Shown here one piece after another: positions 10,803 through 19,515 of a stretch of DNA of 64,000 nt. Numbering within the stretch: the stretch's first letter is position 1; each line of letters opens with the position of its first letter. Both the position numbers and the translations under genes were made by a program. The stretch is from Qipengyuania aestuarii (GTDB lineage Bacteria; Pseudomonadota; Alphaproteobacteria; Sphingomonadales; Sphingomonadaceae), in assembly GCF_019711535.1 (NCBI RefSeq), contig NZ_JAIGNP010000003.1, positions 124,001 to 188,000 of the forward strand. Reading direction: 5' to 3'. Below the pieces are notes generated by a model. The model was not told the DNA's origin. It saw only the letters and a list, made by a program, of their open reading frames with translations, and made no database searches.

Positions 10803-11444
10803 ATGAAAATCCTTCCAGCCCTTGCCATCAGCCTTGCCGCCGCAGCCACCGCCATCGGTGCCGGACCGCCTGCCCATCAGTGGGAGATCGGGCCGATCAT
10901 TCGCGGCAAGAGCTATTCGGTGAACATGCCGCTGCGTCCGCAGCCCACGTCGCAGGGCTGGAGCTTCGAATTCCCGTCGAACAGCAAGCGCGATGGCCAT
11001 GTCCATTATGTGAGCTTCGATCCCGGATCGCTGGACGGCGCACGCGAGATTAAGGTGCGCTACCGGGTCGATGCCCGGCGCGGCACGCGCTTCGTGCCGC
11101 AGCAATTTCCGGACCGGCCAGCGACGGTTTCGCTCTATTTCCAGCGCGCTGGCGACAATTGGAGCGCGAAGGGACGCTATGCGATGTATCGCTGGTACGC
11201 ACCCTCGCCCACCGTCCAGAACATCGCGCCGGGCGTGCATGAAATGACCGTGAGGCTCGACGATCCTCGTTGGGGCGCGGTGGTTGGCGGGATCAAGGCC
11301 AACGACAGGCCCCGCGAATTCCGCGATGCCCTGGCCAATGCCGACAAGGTCGGCCTGGTCTTCGGTTCGACCGGCGGGCGCGGACACGGCGTCTATGCGA
11401 CGGGCCCGGCGCGCTTCGAACTGCTGGATTTCAGGATCAGGTAG
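10803..11444 (+). CDS. Hypothetical exported protein
   Basis: About 213 residues with a clear signal peptide (MKILPALAISLAAAATAIGA). The mature part is rich in beta strands and aromatic residues (WSFEFPSNSKRDGHVHYVSF, TVSLYFQRAGDNWSAKGRYAMYRWY, GLVFGSTGGRGHGVYATG), resembling a periplasmic jelly-roll or lectin-like domain. I do not recognise a named family. I chose the ATG at 10803, with TAGGAT about 9 bases upstream, over the ATG at 10794. It converges with engB, with only a 10-base gap. Confidence 0.7.
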   Translation: MKILPALAISLAAAATAIGAGPPAHQWEIGPIIRGKSYSVNMPLRPQPTSQGWSFEFPSNSKRDGHVHYVSFDPGSLDGAREIKVRYRVDARRGTRFVPQQFPDRPATVSLYFQRAGDNWSAKGRYAMYRWYAPSPTVQNIAPGVHEMTVRLDDPRWGAVVGGIKANDRPREFRDALANADKVGLVFGSTGGRGHGVYATGPARFELLDFRIR

Positions 11445-11454
11445 GCGTTAGCCG

Positions 11455-12150
11455 TCAGACGCCCGTATCGCGCAGCACGGCGGCGCGCAGTTCGGGAATG
11501 CCCATGCCCTTTTCCGCCGAGGTCACGTGGATCTCGGGATAGGCGGCGACGTGCTTCTTCGCTTCGGCCTCGACCGCGGCGACGGTCTTGGCGAGTTCGC
11601 TCGCCTTGATCTTGTCCGCCTTGGTCAGCACGATCCGGTAACCAACGGCCGCTTCATCGAGCATCTTCATCATGTCGCGATCGACATCCTTCAGCCCGTG
11701 GCGACTGTCGACCAGCACAAGATTGCGCACCAGCACCTGCCGCCCGCGCAGATAGGTCTTCACCAGGCTCTTCCATTTCTCGACCACTTTGACCGGCGCC
11801 TTGGCAAAGCCATAGCCGGGCATGTCGACGAGGCGGAACAGCGTGGGCGCTCCGACTTCGAAGAAGTTGAGTTCCTGCGTGCGGCCCGGCGTGACCGAAG
11901 CGCGCGCGATCGCCTTGCGCCCGGTCAGCGCGTTGAGCAGCGAGCTCTTGCCGACGTTCGACCGGCCCGCGAAGGCAATCTCGGGCACGGTCGGTTCGGG
12001 CAGGAACTTGAGCTGCGGCGCCGAGAGGAGAAAGTCCACCCGGCCCGAGAACAGCTTGTTCGCCCGCCGTTCGAGCGCGGCCTGTTCGGCCTGCTCGGCC
12101 TTGTCCCGCTCGGCCTGTTGCTGGTCCGGCTGGTTTTCGTGGTCGGTCAT
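11455..12150 (-). CDS. engB: Ribosome biogenesis GTP-binding protein EngB/YsxC (YihA)
   Basis: A 231-residue small GTPase needed for large-subunit assembly. The G1 loop GRSNVGKSSLLNALTGRK, G3 DMPGYG, G4 LTKADK and G5 SAEKGMG are all present in order. A charged Gln/Glu-rich N-terminal extension of about 35 residues precedes the domain, as is common in alphaproteobacteria. The ATG at 12150 overlaps the yidC stop by one base (TGATG), so the two genes are co-translated, as in many sphingomonads. Confidence 0.96.
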   Translation of the reverse strand: MTDHENQPDQQQAERDKAEQAEQAALERRANKLFSGRVDFLLSAPQLKFLPEPTVPEIAFAGRSNVGKSSLLNALTGRKAIARASVTPGRTQELNFFEVGAPTLFRLVDMPGYGFAKAPVKVVEKWKSLVKTYLRGRQVLVRNLVLVDSRHGLKDVDRDMMKMLDEAAVGYRIVLTKADKIKASELAKTVAAVEAEAKKHVAAYPEIHVTSAEKGMGIPELRAAVLRDTGV

Positions 12151-13904
12151 CAGCCTTTCGCCTTGGCGGCGGCAGCGGCCTTTTCGGCCTTCTCCTGCTC
12201 CGCCGCGGCGCGCAGCTGCGGATGCTTGGAGTAGAGATATTTCTGCTGGGCGAGCGTCAGCACGTTGGAAGTGACCCAGTAAAGCAGCAGGCCGGCGGCG
12301 AACGGCGCCATGATGAACATCAGGATCCAGGGCATGATGTTGAAGACCTGCGCCTGGACCGGATCGGTCTGCGGGTTGAGCCTGAAGGTCAGCCACATGG
12401 TGAAGCCGAGCAGGACCGCCAGAATGCCGATGGCCAGGAAGCTGGGCGGCGTGAATGGCAGCAGGCCGAACAGGTTGAGGATGGTCGCCGGATCGGGCGC
12501 GGAGAGATCCTTGATCCAGAGGAATTCACGGTGGCGCATCTCGATCGCGAGCACCAGCACCTTGTACAGCGCGAAGAAGATCGGGATCTGCAGCAGCATC
12601 GGCAGACAGCCGGAAAGCGGATTGACGCCTTCCTGCTTGAACAGTTTCTGCATTTCCTGCTGCTGCTTGACGCGGTCGTCCTTGTGGCGTTCCTGCAGCG
12701 CCTTCATCTTGGGCTGGATGGCCTTCATCGAAGCCATCGAGGCGAATCCCTTCTGTGCGACGGGGAACATCAGCCCGCGCACCAGCAGGGTGAGGATCAT
12801 GATCGCCACGCCGAAATTGCCGACGATTTCGAAGATGTGAGTGAGCAGCCACAGGAACGGCTTTTCGAACCAGCGGAACCAGCCCCAGCTGATCGCCAGG
12901 CCGAACTGCGGGATGCCTGCGTCCTGATAAGCATCCAGCACGCCGCTTTCCTTCGCCCCGGCGAACAGGCGCGAGGTGGTGGTATAGGCGCGGCCCGCGG
13001 GCACAGTGACCGGATCATAGATCATGTCGGCGCGGTAGGTATTGCCGCCGAGCGAACGGAAGGTGGCTTCGGGCGCGGCACCGGCATCGGGGACCATCGC
13101 CGCGAGCCAGTAGATATCGGTGAAGCCGACCCAGTCGGTCGTGCCTTCGGGGCTGACCCGGCCGGCCTCTTCGACGTCGTCGTAATCATAGTCGTAATTG
13201 GCGCTGCCGCTGAAGGTGCCGACCGGGCCCGAATGGGCGATCCACAGGCTTTCGCTGGCGGTGTCGCTGGTGCGGCCGACGAGACCATAAGGCTGGACCA
13301 CGACGGGCGCGCCGCTGCGGTTGGCCACGCGCTGGTCGACGGTGATCATGTAATTGTCGTCGATCGAATAGACGAGCTGCAGTTCCACCCCGTCGCCGGT
13401 CTGATGCGTCAGCGTGACCGGATTGTCCTGCGACAGCACGCCGCCATCGGCGGTCCACAGCGCATCGTCGGAGACCTTCTGACCGTTCACGAGGAAGCCG
13501 AACTGCGAATATTGCTGCGCCGGGGTGCCGCGCGGCGAGAACAGGCGCACAGGGCCGCTCGCGTCATCGGTGCTGGCGTCGTAATCCTTGAGCACGATGT
13601 CGTCGACCATGGCACCCTGCAGCGCGATCGAACCGGCCACGCGGTCCGAATCGATCTTCAGCCGCTCGGGCGTGGCGAGCGCGGTCTCGAGATCGGCCTC
13701 TTCCTGCGCGATGGCCGCGGGATCGGTCAGCCCGCCGGTGCGGGTGTGCTTGACCGCCGCCTGCTCTGCCGGAGTATCGACCTTCTCCGCCGTCACCGGA
13801 ACTTCGTCCGGCTGGGGGTAAAAGTGATCCATCGCCCACTGCCAGCCGATCAGCACGGCCAGCGAAAGAGTGAGCACAAGCACGAAATTGCGTGAATTTT
13901 CCAA
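12150..13904 (-). CDS. yidC: Membrane protein insertase YidC
   Basis: A 584-residue inner-membrane insertase and chaperone. The first membrane segment is residues 5-22 (RNFVLVLTLSLAVLIGW). A large periplasmic beta domain extends to about residue 340, and the conserved five-helix Oxa1/YidC core follows (for example FGVAIMILTLLVRGLMFPV, CLPMLLQIPIFFALYKVL, MPWILMFIMAPFAAGLLLYW). It ends in a basic, Ala/Lys-rich tail for ribosome contact. It sits in the classic rpmH-rnpA-yidD-yidC order. Confidence 0.97.
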   Translation of the reverse strand: MENSRNFVLVLTLSLAVLIGWQWAMDHFYPQPDEVPVTAEKVDTPAEQAAVKHTRTGGLTDPAAIAQEEADLETALATPERLKIDSDRVAGSIALQGAMVDDIVLKDYDASTDDASGPVRLFSPRGTPAQQYSQFGFLVNGQKVSDDALWTADGGVLSQDNPVTLTHQTGDGVELQLVYSIDDNYMITVDQRVANRSGAPVVVQPYGLVGRTSDTASESLWIAHSGPVGTFSGSANYDYDYDDVEEAGRVSPEGTTDWVGFTDIYWLAAMVPDAGAAPEATFRSLGGNTYRADMIYDPVTVPAGRAYTTTSRLFAGAKESGVLDAYQDAGIPQFGLAISWGWFRWFEKPFLWLLTHIFEIVGNFGVAIMILTLLVRGLMFPVAQKGFASMASMKAIQPKMKALQERHKDDRVKQQQEMQKLFKQEGVNPLSGCLPMLLQIPIFFALYKVLVLAIEMRHREFLWIKDLSAPDPATILNLFGLLPFTPPSFLAIGILAVLLGFTMWLTFRLNPQTDPVQAQVFNIMPWILMFIMAPFAAGLLLYWVTSNVLTLAQQKYLYSKHPQLRAAAEQEKAEKAAAAAKAKG

Positions 13905-13984
13905 GGTCGATCCCGTTGGCAGTTGTATTCGTCAGATGGGCAGGGTGTATTGCTACGTCAAGACAGCGGCCCTGGCTTTGTACG

Positions 13985-14194
13985 TCAGGGCACCGGATCG
14001 TGGCCGCAGCCCCCCCAGGGTTGGCAGCGCAATAGCCGCTTGAAGGCCAGCCATCCACCCCTGATTGCCCCGTATTTCTGCAGCGCCTCGATTGCGTACT
14101 GGCTGCATGACGGGGAAAAGCGGCAGGTGGGCGGCAAAATCTTGCTCGGCCCCAATTGCCACGCGCGGGCGATCCAGATCAGCGGATACTTCAC
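13985..14194 (-). CDS. yidD: Membrane protein insertion efficiency factor YidD
   Basis: A 69-residue protein with the invariant small-protein pattern: an N-terminal amphipathic [30 protein letters not shown] with its paired cysteines, [24 protein letters not shown] at the end. It assists YidC-dependent insertion. Its start overlaps the rnpA stop by four bases (ATGA), the usual arrangement. Confidence 0.96.
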   Translation of the reverse strand: MKYPLIWIARAWQLGPSKILPPTCRFSPSCSQYAIEALQKYGAIRGGWLAFKRLLRCQPWGGCGHDPVP

Positions 14195-14574
14195 GCCCGC
14201 CGCGACCGCTTATGGCGCGGGCCCCGCCCCCGGTCGCCCTTGCCCTCGGCGGCGCGCGCGAGGGCAGCGTCCAGTTCCTCCGCCAGCCGGGCAAAATCGC
14301 GCTCCACCCCGCCTTCGCGGCCGATCAGGACATGATCGTGATCGGGCAGCCCGCCCCCGGGCAGCGCGGCCCACAGCAATTCGCGAAAGCGACGCTTCAT
14401 CCGGTTGCGCACCACCGCATTGCCGATCTTCTTGGTCACGGTGATCCCGTAGCGCCTGCCCTGCCCGTCGTTCGGGCGGGTGAGCAGGACGAATCCGGGC
14501 CGGGCATTCCTCAGGCCGCGATTGGCGGCGAGGAAATCGCTCCGCTTGCGGATGACGGAAAGACTCGGGTGCAT
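14191..14574 (-). CDS. rnpA: Ribonuclease P protein component
   Basis: A 127-residue basic protein that assists RNase P RNA in 5' tRNA maturation. The start [20 protein letters not shown] aligns with the family, and the RNR signature is present as [23 protein letters not shown]. The C-terminus has a long Arg/Lys-rich extension ([17 protein letters not shown]), longer than the E. coli type but common in sphingomonads. Ninety-one bases separate it from rpmH, with a stem-loop between. Confidence 0.95.
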   Translation of the reverse strand: MHPSLSVIRKRSDFLAANRGLRNARPGFVLLTRPNDGQGRRYGITVTKKIGNAVVRNRMKRRFRELLWAALPGGGLPDHDHVLIGREGGVERDFARLAEELDAALARAAEGKGDRGRGPRHKRSRRA

Positions 14575-14587
14575 GGATGTCAGATAC

Positions 14588-14623
14588 GCGAACGGGCCCC
14601 CCGAAGGGAGCCCGCAGGTTCGC
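14588..14623 (-). promoter_or_regulatory. Stem-loop between rpmH and rnpA
   Basis: Arms GCGAAC (14588-14593) and GTTCGC (14618-14623) enclose GGGC and GCCC segments that can extend the pairing, with a CGAA-containing tip. There is no T-run on the reading strand, so it is more likely an RNA processing or attenuation element that sets the L34/RnpA ratio than a full terminator. Confidence 0.35.
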
Positions 14624-14665
14624 TCAGCCTGGCAGGCCACGCACGAGGCGCGGCCGGTCAGTCAC

Positions 14666-14800
14666 TTAGGCGCAGAGGTTCTTGCGGCCGCGCGAACGGC
14701 GGGCACGGAGAACCTTGCGGCCGCCCGGAGTAGCCTTGCGGGCGAAGAAACCGTGGCGACGGGCGCGCACGAGGTTCGAGGGCTGGAAAGTCCGCTTCAT
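14666..14800 (-). CDS. rpmH: 50S ribosomal protein L34
   Basis: A 44-residue protein, [20 protein letters not shown] at the N-terminus and [11 protein letters not shown] at the end, with the invariant F-x-R-K-A-T-x-G-G-R core. The final residues NLCA differ slightly from the common KLSA. It heads the rpmH-rnpA-yidD-yidC-engB cluster and is divergent from comM. Confidence 0.97.
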   Translation of the reverse strand: MKRTFQPSNLVRARRHGFFARKATPGGRKVLRARRSRGRKNLCA

Positions 14801-15016
14801 CGGATGATCCTTCGTTAAATCACATAGACGCCGGGCGAATCGCTCCGACAGAAAAAGGGCCGCCGCAAGGGCGACCGCTCTTGTGGAGGGGCGCTTAAGG
14901 AAATGGGGGCCGAAGGTCAAGCCTCTTGCCGCTTTACGCCGCATCGGATGCGCTCGCCACTCGACAAGCTGCCTGCCGCTTGCCAGACACGCACCATACG
15001 AGGGGGTATCAGACAC

Positions 15017-15661
15017 GTGGTCGCACTGGTCCGGACGGTGGCCTATCTGGGGCTGGAAGCGCGCGCCGTCGAGGTGCAATGCTCCCTGGCACCCGGCCTG
15101 CCCAATTTCAACATCGTCGGCCTGGCCGACAAGGCCGTGGGCGAAAGCAAGGAACGCGTGCGCGCCGCGCTGTCTTCCATGGGGCTGGCGCTGCCGCCCA
15201 AGCGAATCACCATCAACCTCTCGCCGGCCGATCTGCCCAAGGAAGGGTCGCATTACGATCTTCCCATCGCGCTGGCCGTGCTGGCCGCGATGGGCATCAC
15301 CGACGGCGAGCAGCTGGCCGACTGGATCGTGGTGGGCGAACTGGCGCTAGATGCGCGGGTCCAACCCTCGCCCGGGGTCCTGCTCGCAGCGCTCCATGCG
15401 AGCGAAGCGGAAAAGGGCCTGATCTGCCCCGCCGCCCAAGGGTCGGAGGCGAAATGGGCGAGCGACGTGCCCGTCCTCGCCGCGCCCGATCTGGCCAGCC
15501 TGCTCAACCATCTCAAGGGCACCGCCCAGCTCCCCCAACCCGAGCAGGGCCTGGTCGAGGAACCCGGCAAGGCGCCCGATCTGAAACAGGTGAAGGGGCA
15601 GGAAACCGCCAAGCGCGCGCTGGAAATCGCGGCGGCGGGCGGTCACAACCTGTTCAGATAA
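15017..15661 (+). pseudogene. comM: comM (YifB family Mg-chelatase-like AAA ATPase), 5' half, truncated by island insertion
   Basis: The reading frame starts at the GTG at 15017 ([20 protein letters not shown], the standard ComM start, with GAGGGGG about 10 bases upstream). It runs through the N-terminal ChlI domain (residues 20-145) to KGQETAKRALEIAAAGGHNL. ComM proteins continue here with LMVGPPGSGKS, but the frame breaks after codon 212 (AACCTG, ending at 15652) and stops at TAA 15659-15661. About 290 residues, including all ATPase motifs, are missing. The rest of comM does not occur anywhere in the window. ComM aids branch migration in natural transformation, so this copy cannot function unless the element excises. 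Confidence 0.9.
15641..15661. other. Left junction of the integrated element (attL region) inside comM
   Basis: Similarity to comM coding sequence ends at or just after GGTCACAACCTG (15641-15652), and a serine recombinase gene begins 47 bases later. The exact crossover dinucleotide and core repeat cannot be set without the other end. Confidence 0.7.
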
Positions 15662-15678
15662 GATATCCCTACACCTTG

Positions 15679-15693
15679 ATCGATAATATCGAT
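15679..15693. promoter_or_regulatory. Palindrome in front of the serine recombinase gene
   Basis: ATCGATA-A-TATCGAT is a perfect 7+1+7 palindrome, 14 bases before the recombinase ATG and embedded in a short AT-rich stretch next to the element end. It could be the operator of the recombinase or part of the recombinase binding site. Confidence 0.5.
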
Positions 15694-15707
15694 AAACAGG
15701 GGTAACG

Positions 15708-17333
15708 ATGGACTGCGTAATCTACATCCGCTGGTCGAGCTCCGAACAGGGCAAAGGATCGAGTCTCGAGCGCCAACAGGACATCTGTCGCCGTCATGCG
15801 GCCGAGAACCAATGGACTGTCGTCGACGAGCTGGTGGACGATGGCATCAGCGCTTTCAAGGGGGAGCACGCGTCCTCCGGTTCGCTGGGCCGCTTCGTGA
15901 AGGATGTCGAGGAAGGTCTATACCCTGATGGCGTGATCCTGCTCTGCGAGCAGCTCGATCGCCTGTCGCGTCAGGAGCCGGGTCGCGTCTTCATGTGGAT
16001 GATGAACCTGACGGACGCGGGCGTCGTCGTCGCGACCGTCGACGGTGCCCGGCGCTACAGCAAGGGCAACTTCGACATGGCCTCGATCCTCGAGGTCGTG
16101 GTCAAGGCCCAGCTGAGCCACGAGGAGAGCGAGAAGAAGAGTCAGCGCCTCGGTGCGGCCTGGGCTGCGAAGCGACGGCGCCTCAACGCGGGCGAGAAGT
16201 TCGTGATAACCCGTCGCGCTCCTGCGTGGCTCGAGGTGATCGGTTCGCCGCCTGTCTTCATTCCGATCCCGGAACGCGCGGCGATCGTTCGCCGAATCTT
16301 CGAGGAGACGGTCGCAGGGTTCGGGAAGAACCACATCGTGAAGAACCTCAATCTTGAGGGCGTCCCGCCCTTCGGGAGGGCCGATGCCTGGCACGCAAGC
16401 TACGTCCAGAAGATCCTGCACAATCCGGCGGTCGTCGGAGAGCTGCACCTGGCGCGCAAGGCTCGTGGGTCGAAGCGGCAGGTCACGGGCGAGATCATAC
16501 TCGACTACTATCCGAGCGTCGTCGATGCAGACCTTCACCGACGCGCCATCGCGGCGATGGCCGAACGCTCACGGAAATTCACGGGCCGCGGACGAAAGTT
16601 GGTGAACCTGTTCTCTGGCCTCGCCCAGTGCGGAACCTGCGGGTCGAAGATGACATTTCGCGGAAAAGGACGGAAGCAGCGGGCCGATGGCACCTGGGTG
16701 AACGAGGATTACCTCGTTTGCGATGGATACCAGCGGGGGAAAGGGTGCTCGAACGGCGTCCACTACAACTACGCGATATGGGAAGAAGGAATACTCGATC
16801 CCATCATCCTCGAAGCCCTGCACGAGGACCGGTCCGCAACGCAGGCCGAGGTACGCGAGTTGGAGATCGAGGTCGCACGGCTCGAACGGACATGGGAGAT
16901 CGCCCAGGCGAAGTCGGATTCCGCCTTGCGGATCGCAGTCGAGACGGGACGTAACGAGGCGCAGACTCTATGGACTGAACTGGCGGCGGCATCAGACGCC
17001 GCCGGCGATCAACTCGACGACGCACGCGCGCGCCTCGTCAGTCTGGTCCATGCTCCGAGCGTCGAGGAGCAACAGAAGCGCGTCGGGGCCCTGCGTTCAT
17101 CGCTTCAGGATGAGGACGAGACGACCCGTTTCGAGGCCAGGTCCAAGGTGATGGCCGCCGTCCATGCGCTGGTGGATCGCCTGACTTTCTTCGGTCCGTA
17201 TCCGCTGGGTGTTGAAATGGAAGTGGCAGGTGAGCGCTTGATATCCATCCACTATGACGAGCTGAACCGAGGCACGGATTGGTCGATGTGCCGGATCGAT
17301 GGCGAGCCTTTCGGTGGGACCGCCTCCGCCTAG
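15708..17333 (+). CDS. Large serine recombinase (element integrase)
   Basis: A 541-residue site-specific recombinase. The N-terminal resolvase domain starts VIYIRWSSSEQGKGSSLERQ, with the Y-x-R-x-S pattern (catalytic Ser10) and later LDRLSRQEPG carrying the second catalytic Arg. A recombinase domain follows, then a zinc ribbon (CGTCGSKM near residues 308-315 with partner cysteines in VCDGYQRGKGC). A coiled coil rich in Glu/Arg spans about residues 365-440. This is the standard architecture of large serine integrases that act unidirectionally between attP and attB. Its place directly inside the broken comM gene makes it the likely integrase. Its stop shares the palindrome CTAG with the stop of the convergent nuclease gene. 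Confidence 0.93.
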   Translation: MDCVIYIRWSSSEQGKGSSLERQQDICRRHAAENQWTVVDELVDDGISAFKGEHASSGSLGRFVKDVEEGLYPDGVILLCEQLDRLSRQEPGRVFMWMMNLTDAGVVVATVDGARRYSKGNFDMASILEVVVKAQLSHEESEKKSQRLGAAWAAKRRRLNAGEKFVITRRAPAWLEVIGSPPVFIPIPERAAIVRRIFEETVAGFGKNHIVKNLNLEGVPPFGRADAWHASYVQKILHNPAVVGELHLARKARGSKRQVTGEIILDYYPSVVDADLHRRAIAAMAERSRKFTGRGRKLVNLFSGLAQCGTCGSKMTFRGKGRKQRADGTWVNEDYLVCDGYQRGKGCSNGVHYNYAIWEEGILDPIILEALHEDRSATQAEVRELEIEVARLERTWEIAQAKSDSALRIAVETGRNEAQTLWTELAAASDAAGDQLDDARARLVSLVHAPSVEEQQKRVGALRSSLQDEDETTRFEARSKVMAAVHALVDRLTFFGPYPLGVEMEVAGERLISIHYDELNRGTDWSMCRIDGEPFGGTASA

Positions 17334-18538
17334 CTCTTGGCGCCAGAATCAGTGGCACCAATGAATTCGCGCAGTTCCTCCACCCGCTCGTCCAGCCAGG
17401 AGAAGATGGACACCGCCCGTGCCGCAGGATCGCCATGGAAGCTGTCGTAGTCCCGAAAGACGAAAAAGTCGCTCACGGGCCTCAGCCACTCTTCCCCCGG
17501 CAATCCCTCTTCTGGGAACATGTCGTCTTCTTCGTGAGCGAGCTGCAGGAAGACCTTCGGCGCAGATGTTATGGGATCCGATCCATGTTCGCCCAGTTCC
17601 TCGTCCATGACGGTCCGGTATCTCTGGTCGGGACTGTCCGGAAACCACAGGCCCGTGTTGAGGTAGCAGCCCTCGGGCCATCCGTCCGGCAGATGGACCC
17701 AGCGATAGGAATTGAAGCGGCCGAACTTGACATCGGCCTCGGCCCACACGGTGTTGCCGTTCCAGTTCCCGATGCCCTGGACACGGACGAACATGTCGTC
17801 GACGAGCTTCTTCAACCGGTCGGTCGATCCGATCTGCAGGCCGAGCAGCGCCACGTCCTGACTGGCGGGGTATTCATCTGACATTCCATGCTCCTTCAGG
17901 AATTCTGCGAAAGCGTCCACCAGGACACGCGCGTGGACACTGGTCGCGAAATCGGCGGTAACTGCTTCAAATGCCCGAGACAGCGATCCCCAGGTGGCGA
18001 CATACCTCTTCAGTCCGCGATAGCCCGGTTCGCTCGGATTGATCGTCATGTACCCCGGGGGGACGGGTGTGAAATGGGTCACGAAGACTAGAGCCTTCAC
18101 AAGACCTGGACTGCCAAACTGCTGGTCTTGCAGCCAGGTTCCGTATCGCTCCAACTGCGAAACACGGCTCGCGTCACTCGCGCGGTCGTGATCCACGGCA
18201 TGGGCCACCTTATTCTCGAACACCAGCCATGGATGTCCGTCGATGCTGATCACCATGTCGGGTCGCTGGACCTCGCGCTGCGCCGCTTTTCCTTTCTCGG
18301 CATCCATCTGATGATCAATTCGTTTCTCGATGACTACCTGCGTCGCAATTCCGATCACGGACCCTGCTTCGAGGAGAGCGGCGCAGTTCTGTCCGGTAAC
18401 GGACTTTAACGCCTCAGCGAGTTCATGTGGAGGCAGTGCGCGCAGGATCGCCGCCACGCACTCGGTGAGCCAATCCTCCATCGCTTCACGCTTTTCGCGG
18501 CTCCGGTACTTGAAGAGATCGACGAGGAGGCTGCTCAT
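17330..18538 (-). CDS. PD-(D/E)XK nuclease superfamily protein
   Basis: A 402-residue protein. Residues 93-110 read PDMVISIDGHPWLVFENK, a PD-(D/E)XK core with Asp94, Glu108 and Lys110, preceded by a helical region and followed by an RVSQLERYGTWL helix. The family includes predicted restriction-like nucleases often called PDDEXK-like proteins of defence islands. The remainder (residues 200-400) has a strand-rich region with many Trp and Phe and no recognised domain. Its ATG overlaps the stop of the HNH gene upstream (ATGA), so the two nucleases are translated together. A defence function is inferred from this pairing and the island context. Confidence 0.8.
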   Translation of the reverse strand: MSSLLVDLFKYRSREKREAMEDWLTECVAAILRALPPHELAEALKSVTGQNCAALLEAGSVIGIATQVVIEKRIDHQMDAEKGKAAQREVQRPDMVISIDGHPWLVFENKVAHAVDHDRASDASRVSQLERYGTWLQDQQFGSPGLVKALVFVTHFTPVPPGYMTINPSEPGYRGLKRYVATWGSLSRAFEAVTADFATSVHARVLVDAFAEFLKEHGMSDEYPASQDVALLGLQIGSTDRLKKLVDDMFVRVQGIGNWNGNTVWAEADVKFGRFNSYRWVHLPDGWPEGCYLNTGLWFPDSPDQRYRTVMDEELGEHGSDPITSAPKVFLQLAHEEDDMFPEEGLPGEEWLRPVSDFFVFRDYDSFHGDPAARAVSIFSWLDERVEELREFIGATDSGAKS

Positions 18539-19515
18539 GGAAACTCACGGACCGCGCCGAGGAGTCGGATGAATTCCGTGTTATCGCCATCGGACTTCCA
18601 ACGGTTGATGAAGTTGCAGACGATCTGGAGATTGCCCCTCTCGTAATGGCCGTCGCTGTCGATGCGATCGAGCGAGCAGCACATCTGGGGATCGTCGCCG
18701 CCAATCCATTGGAGTGGTAGCCCGGAGAGATTGCACATTCCTTCCTGCGCGTCGAACAGCTCCTCGAGGTACCGCTCGGCCTCGGTTCGCGTGCCGAGAC
18801 GGAACTCCTTGTTCTTCATGCGCCGCTCCACCGACTGACCATTAGCTGCCCTCGCGGTATCCTCGGCGCGCGTGATCATCTGGAGGAAGGTCTTCGCCCG
18901 TGCGTCGCCATAGGTGACGGGCATTGCCTGTGGGCCCGTCTGGGTCTTGGCCCTCCATTCCCGCCGATCGTGCCATTCGGACAGGTCCTCGCCCCGTACG
19001 AGCGCTCGGGCGTAGGCTGCGTTATCCGGGCCTAGCCGCTGGAGCGTCGCTTCCGTGGTGAGGAAATCGTGCGCCTTGCGGTGAACCGCTTTCCATCGAA
19101 GGGGCCTGCCGAGTTCGTCGCTCGAGGACCAGGGGCGACACGGCTTCCTGTAGAAGTAGACGTCCCGCGAACCCCATGGCGCCGGCTTCGGATCCGGTTC
19201 GAGTTCGATCGAACCCTCTTCCTCCAACGTCATTGTCCACCAGATGCGATCCTCGTGCCGATGGATCCACAGATCGCCGCTGCTCTCCATGATGATCGTC
19301 CCGAGGTTATACCAGCGGCTGGCGGTGGATTTGACGGGGGTTACACCCTTGGCGGTCTTCAGGTGCGCGAGCGTCTGCTCGATGTAACCTTCGCGGTCGT
19401 CGGCCGCCCAGAAGGGGTGGAGGCGTTCGTCCTGCATCGTCGCGACGTAGCCAACGGCGAGACAGCGCGGCCATTCATAGTTCTCGCGCCCGAAATTGGC
19501 TATGTAGACGTTCAA
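18535..19515 (-). CDS. HNH-type nuclease with an uncharacterised N-terminal domain
   Basis: A 326-residue protein. The C-terminal 65 residues have an HNH-like core: CNLSGLPLQW, then CSLDRIDSDGHYERGNLQIV and CNFINRWKSD, with the Asp, Asn and paired Cys positions of the fold. The N-terminus (residues 1-120, beginning NVYIANFGRENYEWPRCL, with SRWYNLGTIIMESSGDLWIH) is a compact aromatic-rich domain that I cannot assign. It might read a modified base or a nucleotide, but this is a guess. The gene leads a two-gene unit with the PD-(D/E)XK nuclease. No methyltransferase lies nearby, which argues against a classic restriction-modification system. Confidence 0.75.
   Translation of the reverse strand: MNVYIANFGRENYEWPRCLAVGYVATMQDERLHPFWAADDREGYIEQTLAHLKTAKGVTPVKSTASRWYNLGTIIMESSGDLWIHRHEDRIWWTMTLEEEGSIELEPDPKPAPWGSRDVYFYRKPCRPWSSSDELGRPLRWKAVHRKAHDFLTTEATLQRLGPDNAAYARALVRGEDLSEWHDRREWRAKTQTGPQAMPVTYGDARAKTFLQMITRAEDTARAANGQSVERRMKNKEFRLGTRTEAERYLEELFDAQEGMCNLSGLPLQWIGGDDPQMCCSLDRIDSDGHYERGNLQIVCNFINRWKSDGDNTEFIRLLGAVREFP

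Noticed and set aside
12222..13895. Long plus-strand frame over yidC
   Set aside because: Antisense shadow of a fully recognisable YidC; composition (His, Asp and Arg excess) is typical of antisense frames.
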